Translations under genes and position numbers: made by a program
Part shown: positions 8,304-17,353 of the stretch, piece by piece
Layout of the letters: each line of letters opens with the position of its first letter
Numbering within the stretch: position 1 is the first letter of the stretch
Source of the DNA: CAVQRB01 sp963715055
GTDB lineage: Bacteria; Pseudomonadota; Alphaproteobacteria; Rhodobacterales; Rhodobacteraceae
Length of the DNA stretch: 64,000 bases
Direction: 5' to 3'
Assembly (NCBI GenBank): GCA_963715055.1
Contig: CAVQRB010000018.1
Coordinates: 310,001-374,000, forward strand
The notes under the pieces: generated by a model
Databases searched by the model: none
What the model saw: only the letters and a program-made list of their open reading frames with translations
Told to the model about the DNA's origin: nothing

Positions 8304-9083
8304 TCAGGAACCCACTTTTTCCGCAAGTTTTTTCTCGATGGCGATCAGCCGTTTCAGCACCTCATCGCGGTAGGCGTCGGTTTCGGCCACCGATTCCTGC
8401 TGGTGCGCGTCCTGCATGGAGTTGACGATCAGACCGACCAGAAGGTTCACCACGGCAAAGGTCGTCACCATGATGAAGGGCACGAAAAACGCCCAGGCAT
8501 AGGGGTATACTTCCATCACCGGGCGCACGATCCCCATCGACCAGCTTTCCAGCGTCATGATCTGAAAGAGCGTATAGGCGCTGAGCGGCAGCGAGCCGAA
8601 CCAGTCGGGGAAGCTCGACGCAAAGAGTTTCGTCGAAATCACCGCGCCGATGTAGAACAGGATCGCCATCAGCAAGAACACGCTGCCCATGCCGGGCAGG
8701 GCGGTCACGAAGCCCTCGACCACCCGGCGCAGGCGCGGGGCCACGGAAATCACGCGCAGGACCCGCAGGATCCGCAGGGCGCGGAGTACGGACATGGTTT
8801 GCGAGCCGGGCACGAGGGCGGCCCCGACGATGGCAAGATCGAAGAGGTTCCACCCGCTGCGGAAGAAACGCCCGCCGCGCGCAAAGATCTTGAGGCCGAT
8901 CTCCGCGATGAAGAAGGCAAGGCAAAGCTGATCCGCCAGCAAAATCAGCGGTCCGGCCTGTGCCATGATCCGGGGCGAGGTTTCCATGCCTAGGATCACC
9001 GCATTGGCAATGATCACGGCCATCACCAGATTGATGACCCAGGGCCGGTCGAGCCACAGGTCGAGCTTTTGCCGAAGCGTCAT
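8304..9083 (-). CDS. Bacterial voltage-gated sodium channel (NaChBac/NavMs type)
   Basis: A 259-aa single-domain six-helix channel. The S4 voltage sensor has arginines every third residue at 101, 104, 107 and 110 (RALRILRVLRVIS). The selectivity filter is TLESWSM (177-183), identical to the filter known in NavAb and NavMs. S6 runs about 197-223 (VTTFAVVNLLVGLIVNSM), and the C-terminal 230-257 is charged and suited to a coiled coil. BacNav channels form homotetramers passing Na+ on depolarisation, and homologues from Roseobacter-clade species have been described. It is the last gene of the leftward hslO run, 17 bp after the RNA methyltransferase gene. Confidence 0.92.
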   Translation of the reverse strand: MTLRQKLDLWLDRPWVINLVMAVIIANAVILGMETSPRIMAQAGPLILLADQLCLAFFIAEIGLKIFARGGRFFRSGWNLFDLAIVGAALVPGSQTMSVLRALRILRVLRVISVAPRLRRVVEGFVTALPGMGSVFLLMAILFYIGAVISTKLFASSFPDWFGSLPLSAYTLFQIMTLESWSMGIVRPVMEVYPYAWAFFVPFIMVTTFAVVNLLVGLIVNSMQDAHQQESVAETDAYRDEVLKRLIAIEKKLAEKVGS

Positions 9084-9100
9084 TTGAATTCCCTCGTTTC

Positions 9101-10330
9101 TCAGCCTCGGATATGGGGGGCTGTGAAGCTGGCGACAAGTTCCACATGCGCGGACCAGCGGAATTGGTCCACCACCTGTATCCAGTCCAGCGAAAAGCCT
9201 GCCGCCACCAGCGCCGATGCATCCCGTGCGAAACTCACCGGGTTGCAGGAGACATAGGCGATCTTGCCGACCTTGGACCTGACCAACTCGGCGACCTGCG
9301 ATTCGGCACCGGCTCGGGGCGGGTCGAGGACGACCGCATCGGCCCGCGCCAACTCATCAGGCAGGAGCGGGCGGCGAAAGAGGTCGCGCACCTCTGCCTT
9401 GAGTGCCTTCAGCCCGCGCCCGTGCCGCCACCCGGTATCGAGTGCTGCGATCATCGCGGCATCACCTTCGACGGCGAGCACTTCGGCATGTTGCGCCAAG
9501 GGCAACGCGAAGGTGCCGCAGCCGGCGAAGAGATCGATGATCCTGTTGGCTCCCTTGGTGATTTCGAGCACGCCCGCGCGCAACACCGCCTCGCCATGGG
9601 CCGTTGCCTGCAGGAAGGCACCCGGCGGTGGCGTCACCTGCGTCACCCCGAAATCGTGCAGTGGTGGCGTACGCTGCGCCACGGTCTCATCGTCCCAGGA
9701 CAGACGCGCCAGCCCGAACCGCTCGCAGATCCCTGCCAAGTCCTGACGCAATTCTGAATCAAGCGGCTTGCCACCAGTGACCGCAACATCGAGACCGGAG
9801 GACGTCGCAGTGACCATAACCGAGAGCACGCCTTTGCGGCTCGCACCGGTGATGGCCAGAGCTTCCGCCACTTCCCGCCCGGCCAGAACCTCCGGAACAA
9901 GCAACAGACAGCCCGGTATCTCCACCACCGTGTCGGAGGCACGCCCGTGAAACCCCGCCATCGCGCCTTTCTTGGTACGCCGAGCGGCGAAGCCCGCGCG
10001 TCGGCGGGAAAATGGCGGTGAGGTCTCGATGGCCCGGAAAACAGTCTCCAGTCCATGCGCGGCAAGCGCACCCCGCACCACATCGACCTTCCACGCCGCC
10101 ACGAAAGCATCATCGGCATGTTGCATCTGGCAGCCGCCGCAGGACCGGAAGTGACGACAGGGAGGCGACACACGCCGCTCCGAAGGCTTGACGATCCTGA
10201 CGTTGCGCAGCCACGATCCCTCGACGTCGCCCGAGACCGTCTCTCCGGGCAAGGCCATGGGCACGAAGACCGGGCCTTCCGCCACGCCGTCGCCCTGCAT
10301 CCCGAGCCGCACGATTTTCAGTTCCGTCAT
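9101..10330 (-). CDS. Class I SAM-dependent RNA (uracil-C5) methyltransferase, RlmD/TrmA family
   Basis: A 409-aa protein. An N-terminal TRAM-like region is followed by a 4Fe-4S cysteine cluster (CRHFRSCGGCQMQ, last Cys in PGCLLL). The C-terminal methyltransferase domain has LFAGCGTFALPLA (SAM motif), VVLDPPRAG and the catalytic-cysteine motif YVSCNPVSFARD. It is predicted to methylate U-C5 in rRNA or tRNA; the exact target (RlmD-like or other) cannot be assigned. It sits 6 bp after the ABC transporter gene. Confidence 0.9.
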   Translation of the reverse strand: MTELKIVRLGMQGDGVAEGPVFVPMALPGETVSGDVEGSWLRNVRIVKPSERRVSPPCRHFRSCGGCQMQHADDAFVAAWKVDVVRGALAAHGLETVFRAIETSPPFSRRRAGFAARRTKKGAMAGFHGRASDTVVEIPGCLLLVPEVLAGREVAEALAITGASRKGVLSVMVTATSSGLDVAVTGGKPLDSELRQDLAGICERFGLARLSWDDETVAQRTPPLHDFGVTQVTPPPGAFLQATAHGEAVLRAGVLEITKGANRIIDLFAGCGTFALPLAQHAEVLAVEGDAAMIAALDTGWRHGRGLKALKAEVRDLFRRPLLPDELARADAVVLDPPRAGAESQVAELVRSKVGKIAYVSCNPVSFARDASALVAAGFSLDWIQVVDQFRWSAHVELVASFTAPHIRG

Positions 10331-10336
10331 CTGGCG

Positions 10337-12166
10337 TTATTCCGCGGCCTGCGTGCGAATGAACCCGCCCGATTGCCGATCCCAGTATTGCGCGTAGAGA
10401 CCGCCTTTGGCCAGAAGCGCCTCGTGGTTGCCGTCCTCGACGATACGGCCTTCGTCCATAACGACGATTCGGTCCATTTCGGTAAGCGTGGACAGTCGAT
10501 GCGCAATTGCGAGGACGGTCTTGCCTTCCATCACCCGCTCGAGCGCAGTCTGGATCGACGCTTCCACCTCGCTGTCGAGAGCACTGGTCGCCTCGTCCAA
10601 CACGAGGATAGGCGCATTTTTCAGGATCGCCCGGGCAAGCGCGATGCGCTGCCTTTGCCCACCCGACAGTTTCACGCCGCGCTCGCCCAGATGCGCGTCA
10701 TAGCCTTTGCGTCCCTTGTGATCGACAAGACCCAGAATAAATTCATGGGCTTCCGCTTTCCTGGCCGCTGCGACGACCTCAGCCTCTGTCGCGTCGGGCT
10801 TGCCGTAGAGAATATTGTCGCGCGCGGAGCGATTGAACATCGCGGTTTCCTGGGTGACCATCCCGATGTTGCGACGAAGGCTTTCCTGAGAGACGTCGCT
10901 GATATCCGTTCCATCGATCAGGATCGCACCTTTTTCAGTGTCATAGAGACGCAACAACAGCGCCACGAGCGTCGATTTGCCGACCCCCGAAGCCCCGACG
11001 ATGCCCAGTTTCTGACCCGGGGCGATGGTGAGCGATATCCCTTCGACGCCGCCAGCTTCCCGCCCATAGGCAAAGCCCAGATCCCGGAACTCGATCTCGC
11101 CGCCGGTCACGTCGAGATCGCGGGCACCTGTGCGGTCGCGCAGCGTATGCGCCGGCGTCAGGGTACGGATACCATCCTCCACCTCGCCCATGTTCGCGTA
11201 GAGCGTCATCAGCGTGAAACTCACCCAACCGGTCATCTGCGCCAGCCGTAGCGAGACCGCACCTGTTGCCGCGATATCCCCGGCGGTGACCAGTCCGCGC
11301 GACCAGTACCAAAGTGCACCGCCCACCAACAGCACTGGCAGCAGGCCGGCGATCGTCATCAGCCAGAACCGGAACGCGACACTGACCGCGCCGAATTCGA
11401 GGCTCCGGGTCCGGAACTTGCTCATCGCGCCCAGCGCCTCGCGGTCCTCATGATCCCCATGGGCGAAAAGCTTGACCGTCTTGATGTTCGTGATCGTATC
11501 GACGACCTGTCCGGTGACCATGGCCCGTGCAGCGGCGCGATTCTGCGATGTCACACGCACCATCGGCATGTAGTGGCGAATCAGGAACACATAGGCGCCC
11601 ATCCAAACGACCAGGCCCAGCGCGATCCGCCAATCCACGGTCCCGAGCAGCAGGACCGCACCAACCACGGACGCCAGTGCAAAAAGCACGGTGTGAATCA
11701 ATTCGATCACGACATCCGTGAGGGCCCGCGCCGTCTGCATCTCCTTCTGCGAAATCCGTCCCGCGAAGTCATTGTCGAAAAATGTCACCGCCTGACCCAG
11801 AGTGTAGCGGTGCAGGCGCGACAGGATCAGATTGAAGGTATTCGGCCCGATCACGATGGATTGCATGTAGGAACTGGCCCAGAACACCAAAGGCCGGGCT
11901 AGGACGAAAAAGCCCAGTGAAAAAAGCAGGATGCCGGACTGATCGGCGAATACCTGCGCCGGATCGGAGGCCAGTGCCGCATCGATCACCCAACCGAGGA
12001 TCAGCGCCGCCATCACTTCCAGGATGCCGGCCAGTACAGATATAACAGCGGCGGCTCCCAAGGCGGGCCAGCTACCGTCAAGCGACCAGCGAATGAACGC
12101 CATGAGGTGTTTCGGCGGCGGCGCATCAGCGCGCGCAAAAGGGTCGATCCAGTTGGCCAGTCTCAT
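10337..12166 (-). CDS. ABC transporter, fused membrane and ATP-binding domains (second of pair)
   Basis: A 609-aa exporter-type half-transporter. Residues about 30-320 hold six transmembrane helices, and the ATPase domain follows with Walker A GASGVGKST, Q-loop MVTQETAMF, signature LSGGQRQRIALARA and Walker B with catalytic Glu ILVLDEATSALDSE. All catalytic residues are canonical. The gene follows a paralogous transporter after 7 bp, so the two may form a heterodimer in the inner membrane. The substrate is unknown, with lipid-, peptide- and drug-type exporters all possible. Confidence 0.93.
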   Translation of the reverse strand: MRLANWIDPFARADAPPPKHLMAFIRWSLDGSWPALGAAAVISVLAGILEVMAALILGWVIDAALASDPAQVFADQSGILLFSLGFFVLARPLVFWASSYMQSIVIGPNTFNLILSRLHRYTLGQAVTFFDNDFAGRISQKEMQTARALTDVVIELIHTVLFALASVVGAVLLLGTVDWRIALGLVVWMGAYVFLIRHYMPMVRVTSQNRAAARAMVTGQVVDTITNIKTVKLFAHGDHEDREALGAMSKFRTRSLEFGAVSVAFRFWLMTIAGLLPVLLVGGALWYWSRGLVTAGDIAATGAVSLRLAQMTGWVSFTLMTLYANMGEVEDGIRTLTPAHTLRDRTGARDLDVTGGEIEFRDLGFAYGREAGGVEGISLTIAPGQKLGIVGASGVGKSTLVALLLRLYDTEKGAILIDGTDISDVSQESLRRNIGMVTQETAMFNRSARDNILYGKPDATEAEVVAAARKAEAHEFILGLVDHKGRKGYDAHLGERGVKLSGGQRQRIALARAILKNAPILVLDEATSALDSEVEASIQTALERVMEGKTVLAIAHRLSTLTEMDRIVVMDEGRIVEDGNHEALLAKGGLYAQYWDRQSGGFIRTQAAE

Positions 12167-12173
12167 TCAAGCA

Positions 12174-14018
12174 TCATTCCGTATCTTCGGTTTCAGGGTT
12201 GAGGAACCCGCCCGACTGGCGGGCCCAGAACTCGGAATATAGGCCGCCCGAGGCCAAAAGCGCGTCATGAGCGCCGTCTTCCACAATGCGGCCCTGATCG
12301 AGTACCAGAATGCGGTCCATCTGCGCGATGGTGGACAGACGGTGGGCGATGGCGATCACGGTCTTGCCTTCCATCATGCCGTAGAGCGTATCCTGGATCG
12401 CCGCTTCCACCTCGCTGTCCAGTGCGGAGGTCGCCTCGTCCAGCAACAGGATCGGCGCATTCTTCAGGATCACACGGGCCAGCGATATGCGCTGGCGTTG
12501 CCCGCCCGAGAGTTTCACCCCGCGCTCGCCCACCTGCGCGTCATATCCGCGACGGCCCTGCGGATCTTCGAGGTCGAGGATGAACTCATGGGCATGTGCC
12601 TGCCGTGCCGCCGCAATGATGTCCTCCTCGCTCGCATCGGCGCGCCCATAGAGAATGTTGTCGCGAACGGAACGGTGCAGGAGCGAACTGTCCTGCTGCA
12701 CCATGCCGATGGCGCGGCGCAGGCTGTCCTGCCTGACCTGCCTGATGTCCTGCCCGTCGATCTTGATCGAGCCGCGTTCGGCTTCATAAAACCGAAGCAA
12801 AAGTTTGACTAACGTTGACTTTCCGGCACCCGACCGCCCGACAAGACCGACCTTTTCGCCACGTCGAATGGTCAGGTCGATCTGGTCGAGACCGCCGGAT
12901 TTGCGCCCGTAGTGATGGCTGAGACCCTTGATCCGGATCTCGCCCTCGGTAAGTTCCAGCGGCTTTGCGCCCTTGGCATCGACAAGGTCGATCGGCTGGG
13001 CGATGGTCTCCATCCCCTCCGCCACAACGCCCAATTCGCGGAAGAAAGTGGTCAGCGCCCACATGATCCAGCCGGTCATCGCGTTGAGCCGCAATGTCAG
13101 CGCCGTTGCCGCCGCCACGACACCCACGCTGGCCTGACCATGCACCCAAAGATAGATCGCCCAGCCCACGACCCCCACGATCAGAAGCCCGTTCAGCATC
13201 ACCAGCGTCATGTCCATGACGGTGAAGATCCGCATCTCTTTCTGGAAGGTTTCGCGGGCCTGCTCGATTGCCTCCCGCGCGTAGTCCAACTCCTGCCTGT
13301 GATGTGCGAACATCTTCACCGAATGAATGTTGGTATAGGCATCCACAACACGGCCGGTGACTTCGGAGCGCGCATTGGAGGCCGCCTGAGAGGCAGGGCC
13401 GACGCGGGCAATGGTCCAGCGGATCAAGGCACCATAGAGGACGAACCACGCCAGCAGAGGCAGCAGCAATCTCGGGTCCGAGGTGCTGAGCAGGATCGCT
13501 GCCCCAAGCAGATAGGCGAGGGAGAAAGAGATCGCATCGAAGACCTGAAACACGACCTCGCCTGCGGCGGGCGGAGTCTGCATGATGCGGTTGGCGATCC
13601 GGCCTGCGAAATCGTTCTCGAACCATCCGACCGACTGACGCAGAACCTGCCGATGCGCCCGCCAGCGGATCAGGGTCCCGAAGTTCGGAAGGATGGTATT
13701 GTTGAGCAAGGCTACATCCAAGGCCTGGATCAGCGGCCTGAGAAAGACGATGAAGAGCGCCACGGCAACGAGTTCGAAGCCATGCGCTCCCCAGACTTGC
13801 GCGGGATCACCGTTGAGCAGATCAACCACGCGGCCCATGTAATAGATCAGGCCGATCTCGATCGCCGCGACGATGACCGACATGATGCCGGTGATCCAGA
13901 AAACCTTTCGGAACGGTTCGGAGTAGGCACGCAGAAACGGCCACAACCCTTGTGGCGGATGGTCGACTTCCGTGTACTCGACGTAAGGGTCGATCAGATT
14001 TTCAAAGAACCGGAACAT
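12174..14018 (-). CDS. ABC transporter, fused membrane and ATP-binding domains (first of pair)
   Basis: A 614-aa half-transporter paralogous to its downstream neighbour. The membrane domain covers about residues 25-330. The ATPase domain has Walker A GRSGAGKST, Q-loop MVQQDSSLLHRS, signature LSGGQRQRISLARV and ILLLDEATSALDSE. Since both partners keep a complete set of catalytic motifs, a homodimer is also possible. It is transcribed with the CCA-type gene 68 bp upstream and the second transporter downstream. Confidence 0.93.
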   Translation of the reverse strand: MFRFFENLIDPYVEYTEVDHPPQGLWPFLRAYSEPFRKVFWITGIMSVIVAAIEIGLIYYMGRVVDLLNGDPAQVWGAHGFELVAVALFIVFLRPLIQALDVALLNNTILPNFGTLIRWRAHRQVLRQSVGWFENDFAGRIANRIMQTPPAAGEVVFQVFDAISFSLAYLLGAAILLSTSDPRLLLPLLAWFVLYGALIRWTIARVGPASQAASNARSEVTGRVVDAYTNIHSVKMFAHHRQELDYAREAIEQARETFQKEMRIFTVMDMTLVMLNGLLIVGVVGWAIYLWVHGQASVGVVAAATALTLRLNAMTGWIMWALTTFFRELGVVAEGMETIAQPIDLVDAKGAKPLELTEGEIRIKGLSHHYGRKSGGLDQIDLTIRRGEKVGLVGRSGAGKSTLVKLLLRFYEAERGSIKIDGQDIRQVRQDSLRRAIGMVQQDSSLLHRSVRDNILYGRADASEEDIIAAARQAHAHEFILDLEDPQGRRGYDAQVGERGVKLSGGQRQRISLARVILKNAPILLLDEATSALDSEVEAAIQDTLYGMMEGKTVIAIAHRLSTIAQMDRILVLDQGRIVEDGAHDALLASGGLYSEFWARQSGGFLNPETEDTE

Positions 14019-14086
14019 ACCGAGACCATTGCTTTGGGTTGTCGCGGGTGCCGCTTGCGGTCCGCATCACGGGTCTTGGCGTCGGA

Positions 14087-15271
14087 TCAGCGCGACGCCA
14101 GAGCCATCAGAGCCCCATGATCTAAGGCGAAGTCCGAAGCGATCCAAGCCTTTTCCAGCGCCTTGAGCTTGAGGCCGAGTGCCTTGCCGGAAAATTCGGG
14201 CATCAGATCGGCAGCGGACAGCGGAAATACCGCGGCACTCCCGCGGTGGATGGCGTCAAGCTGGGATTGTTGCACCGGCGCGTTCGCAACGGTATTCCTC
14301 AGAATGACGGCGGCTTTTGCGACCCGCTCGCCATTCCGATAGGCGATCTCCTGCAAGGGATCGTTGCCAAAGGCTGCTTCCGTCATGTCTTCGAGCAACA
14401 TGCGATCCTGACGGCTCAGACGCAAACGGATTGCGACATCCTCACCACCGAGCGAGGCAAGTCGTAGAACCGGATCGGGGGACAATGAAAGTTCTGCTTC
14501 GAGATGCACGGAAGGCGCGAGAAACTGCACATCGGCACCGGGAAGTATGGCGGCAAGAACGCCTGTCCTCTGCATTACAGCCATGGATTGCGCGGGATCC
14601 GGCGCCGCGAGCAAGCGCATCATCTCTGCCCCGACACGTTCCGCCGAAAGCGTCTCTAACCCGTCGATATTCGAAGCGATGGCATCCAGGGCGTCGGCAT
14701 CGAATCCGCTATCAGGGGCCGCATACCACGCGTGAAAGCGAAAATACCGCAGAGTCCGCAAATAGTCCTCGCGGATCCGTCGGGCCGCATCCTCGATGAA
14801 GCGGATGCGTCGGGCCAGACAATCCTCCAACCCGCCGAGAGGATCGACCAGCACGCCCTGTGGTGTCGCGTAAAGCGCATTCAGCGTGAAATCCCTCCGC
14901 CGCGCATCTTCGGCCACGTCGTTCGAAAACACCACCTCCGCCCGGCGGCCATCGGTTTTCACATCGCGTCTGAACGTTGTAACCTCGAAGCCCTTGCCTT
15001 GCGCCACGACGGTCACCGTTCCATGATCGAAACCTGTGGGAACCGCCTTCAGACCAGCCTTTTCCGCGAGGTCGACGACCTCTTCAGGCCGGGCACTTGT
15101 CGCGATGTCCACATCACCACCCGGAACGCCCAAAAGCGCGTCGCGGACGCACCCCCCCACAAAAAAGACCTTGGCTCCGTCCACGGCCAGCGCGGTGCAG
15201 ACGCTCTGGGCACCGGCATCCGATAGCCAAGGCGTGTCAGGGGGGATTATCGTGTCATCTGGTCCGACCAT
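14087..15271 (-). CDS. CCA tRNA nucleotidyltransferase / poly(A) polymerase family protein
   Basis: A class II nucleotidyltransferase of about 394 aa. The N-terminal head has FFVGGCVRDALLG and the metal-binding GGDVDIATSARPEE. The RRDFTLNALY motif follows, then the RNA-binding neck (YLRTLRYFRFHAWYA). This is the layout of CCA-adding enzymes, which add or repair the tRNA 3' end. Poly(A) polymerase activity cannot be excluded from sequence alone. The ATG at 15271 is preferred; it overlaps the upstream Nudix gene by 25 bp, suggesting coupling. Confidence 0.9.
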   Translation of the reverse strand: MVGPDDTIIPPDTPWLSDAGAQSVCTALAVDGAKVFFVGGCVRDALLGVPGGDVDIATSARPEEVVDLAEKAGLKAVPTGFDHGTVTVVAQGKGFEVTTFRRDVKTDGRRAEVVFSNDVAEDARRRDFTLNALYATPQGVLVDPLGGLEDCLARRIRFIEDAARRIREDYLRTLRYFRFHAWYAAPDSGFDADALDAIASNIDGLETLSAERVGAEMMRLLAAPDPAQSMAVMQRTGVLAAILPGADVQFLAPSVHLEAELSLSPDPVLRLASLGGEDVAIRLRLSRQDRMLLEDMTEAAFGNDPLQEIAYRNGERVAKAAVILRNTVANAPVQQSQLDAIHRGSAAVFPLSAADLMPEFSGKALGLKLKALEKAWIASDFALDHGALMALASR

Positions 15272-15843
15272 GCCCGCAACATACGCGCAGTTGCACCCCA
15301 GATGTAATAGGGGCCGTAGGGCACAGCATAATAGAAACGTTGCTGGCCCCGCCAATGCCGACCCTGAACCTGGAAGTTTTCCTCCCGCAGCACATGATCG
15401 AGCGGAACAAAGAAAGCCTCATCGACTTCACCCGCTTCCGGGACCGGCTCGAATGGGCCCGTCACCAATCCGATCACCGGCGTGACCAGAAATCCGGTTA
15501 CGGTTTCATGCGCCGGCAAAGTGCCGAGCAACTCCACCTGCGAAGGCGGAAGGGCGATTTCCTCATGCGCTTCCCGCAAGGCAGCGGCGATCACATCGGG
15601 ATCTCCCTCATCCTGCTTGCCGCCGGGGAAGGCGATCTGGCCCGGATGATGTTTGAGCGCCGAGGACCGCTTGGTCAGCACAAGATGCAGCGCACCATCC
15701 AGTCGAAGGATAGGCGCAAGGACCCCGGCGGGACGCAGCTTTCGACCCGGAGGCAAGACCGTTTCGGGATTGAGATCGAAGTCGGACGACGGACGGCCCG
15801 GCTTTGTCAGGGCCGCCCGGATCCGATCAAGACCGAGCGTCAT
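15247..15843 (-). CDS. Nudix hydrolase, CoA pyrophosphatase-like
   Basis: A 198-aa protein. The Nudix box runs from GGKQDEGD through ALREAHEEIALPPSQVELLG, giving GX5EX7REUXEEXGU with minor changes. The preceding PGQIAFPGGK and the later VPLDHVL are typical of the NudL/CoA-diphosphatase branch. It probably splits nucleoside-diphosphate compounds such as CoA. The ATG at 15843 has an AAAGGT site and overlaps the end of hslO by 17 bp. Confidence 0.87.
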   Translation of the reverse strand: MTLGLDRIRAALTKPGRPSSDFDLNPETVLPPGRKLRPAGVLAPILRLDGALHLVLTKRSSALKHHPGQIAFPGGKQDEGDPDVIAAALREAHEEIALPPSQVELLGTLPAHETVTGFLVTPVIGLVTGPFEPVPEAGEVDEAFFVPLDHVLREENFQVQGRHWRGQQRFYYAVPYGPYYIWGATARMLRAWSDQMTR

Positions 15844-16822
15844 CGGGACCTTTTTCAGCCTCAAAACCGACCGTCGCCGGATCGAGAACATAATGCGCGC
15901 CGCAGAACTGGCAGTCGGCCGTGACCTCGCCTTCGTCCGTGGTCATCTTTTCGATGTCCCGGGCGGAGTAGATCGAGAGGCTCTGGCGCACACGCTCCTC
16001 GGAACAGGTGCAGCCGAAACGCACGATCTGCGGATCGAAAACACGCGGTTGTTCCTCATGAAACAGCCGCACCAGCAGGTCGCTCGGCGCAACGGTCGGC
16101 CCGATCAACTCGAGGTCATCAACCGTATCGAGCAGAATGTTCACCCGGTTCCAGTTCTCCGCCTCATCGCCCTGCACCAGATCGCCGGCGGTCAGCACCG
16201 ACCCGGTTCCCTGTCCCGTCGCCACGAAAGGCGAGGCTTTCGGCATGTGCTGAAGCATCATGCCACCCGCCCGCCAATGCTCCCCGACGCCTGGCTCGAT
16301 GGAACGGCCGAAGGCTAGCGCGAACCGCGTCGGCAACTGCTCCGACTGGGCGAAATAGGCTTCCGCGCAGGCAGCCAGCGACGAGCCATCCAGCGGGGTG
16401 ATCCCCTGATAAGGCGTCATTCCCTTGCCCTGGTCGATCATGATGGCGAAATAGCCTTCACCGACCTGTTCGAAAGGATGACCCTCCGTGAGCCGCTCCG
16501 CATCATAGCTTGCATAGGCTCTGATGCGCGCCGGTTTGCCCTCCGCTTCGGGGCCGTAGTAATCCGTCGCGATCATCCGCACAGCGCCTTTCGACTGGAC
16601 CTGAAGCTGCAGCTTCCAGCGCAGTTTGATCGTCTGGCCGATCAGGGCGGTCAGCAGTGCCATTTCCGCGATCAACGCTTCGACCTGCGGCGGATATGCA
16701 TGCTGTCTGAGGATACCGTTCAGTGCGCCGTCAAGCCGCACGACACGTCCGCGGATATCGCTGGCATCGAGTTGGAAGGGCAGGACGCTGTCATCCCACG
16801 CGAGCTGATTTCCGATTGTCAT
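15827..16822 (-). CDS. hslO: Redox-regulated chaperone Hsp33
   Basis: A 331-aa cytoplasmic holdase activated by oxidative unfolding. The four zinc-binding cysteines of the C-terminal switch are present as CxC (FGCTCSEERV) and CxxC (ADCQFCGAHY). The N-terminal LLTALIGQTIKLRWKLQLQ and AGGMMLQHMP blocks also match the family. The ATG at 16822 starts MTIGNQLAWDDSVLPF; the open frame upstream overlaps the divergent Nudix gene and is not used. It heads a leftward run that ends with the sodium channel. Confidence 0.94.
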   Translation of the reverse strand: MTIGNQLAWDDSVLPFQLDASDIRGRVVRLDGALNGILRQHAYPPQVEALIAEMALLTALIGQTIKLRWKLQLQVQSKGAVRMIATDYYGPEAEGKPARIRAYASYDAERLTEGHPFEQVGEGYFAIMIDQGKGMTPYQGITPLDGSSLAACAEAYFAQSEQLPTRFALAFGRSIEPGVGEHWRAGGMMLQHMPKASPFVATGQGTGSVLTAGDLVQGDEAENWNRVNILLDTVDDLELIGPTVAPSDLLVRLFHEEQPRVFDPQIVRFGCTCSEERVRQSLSIYSARDIEKMTTDEGEVTADCQFCGAHYVLDPATVGFEAEKGPDDARS

Positions 16823-16903
16823 TGGGCTTTCCTTATCGCCAGACGATTGGCATACCGCGTCCATGTAAGGGTCACAACCCGCATGAAAAGGGGTCGAGCC
16901 AGA

Positions 16904-17353
16904 ATGAATAGACGTGTCGGACATGCGCCGGACGCAACCCGGCGCTATACGCCGCGCCCCGGCGCCTACGCCATTCTGCCCATCCGCGGGAGGCTCCTGC
17001 TGACCGCCCAGATGGCGGAGGAACCGGACGTTCAATTGCCCGGCGGCGGCGTAGACCCTGGCGAGCAACCTCTCGCGGCACTGCACCGGGAGGTCTTGGA
17101 AGAAACCGGCTGGCGCATTGCCGCACCGCGAAAACTCGGCGTGTTCCGACGCTTCGTCTTCATGCCAGAATACGACCTCTGGGCCGAGAAGATCTGCCAC
17201 ATCTACGTGGCGCGCCCGACACGCCAGATCGCAGAACCCATCGAACCCGATCACGAAACGCTGTTTCTCACGCCGGATGTGGCGCGCATGATCCTGGGGA
17301 ATGACGGCGACCGGTATTTCGTGGCGCGCTACATCGCCTCCTCGTTTCCATGA
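16904..17353 (+). CDS. Nudix hydrolase
   Basis: About 149 aa with a Nudix box: LPGGGVDPGEQPLAALHREV followed by LEETGW. An N-terminal RPGAYAILPIRGRLLLT strand precedes the box. The substrate cannot be deduced. ATG 16904 is chosen over ATG 16883 because MNRRVGHAPD is a more natural start, though neither has a strong ribosome-binding site. It is divergent from hslO and overlaps the end of the PP2C regulator gene by 25 bp. Confidence 0.82.
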   Translation: MNRRVGHAPDATRRYTPRPGAYAILPIRGRLLLTAQMAEEPDVQLPGGGVDPGEQPLAALHREVLEETGWRIAAPRKLGVFRRFVFMPEYDLWAEKICHIYVARPTRQIAEPIEPDHETLFLTPDVARMILGNDGDRYFVARYIASSFP

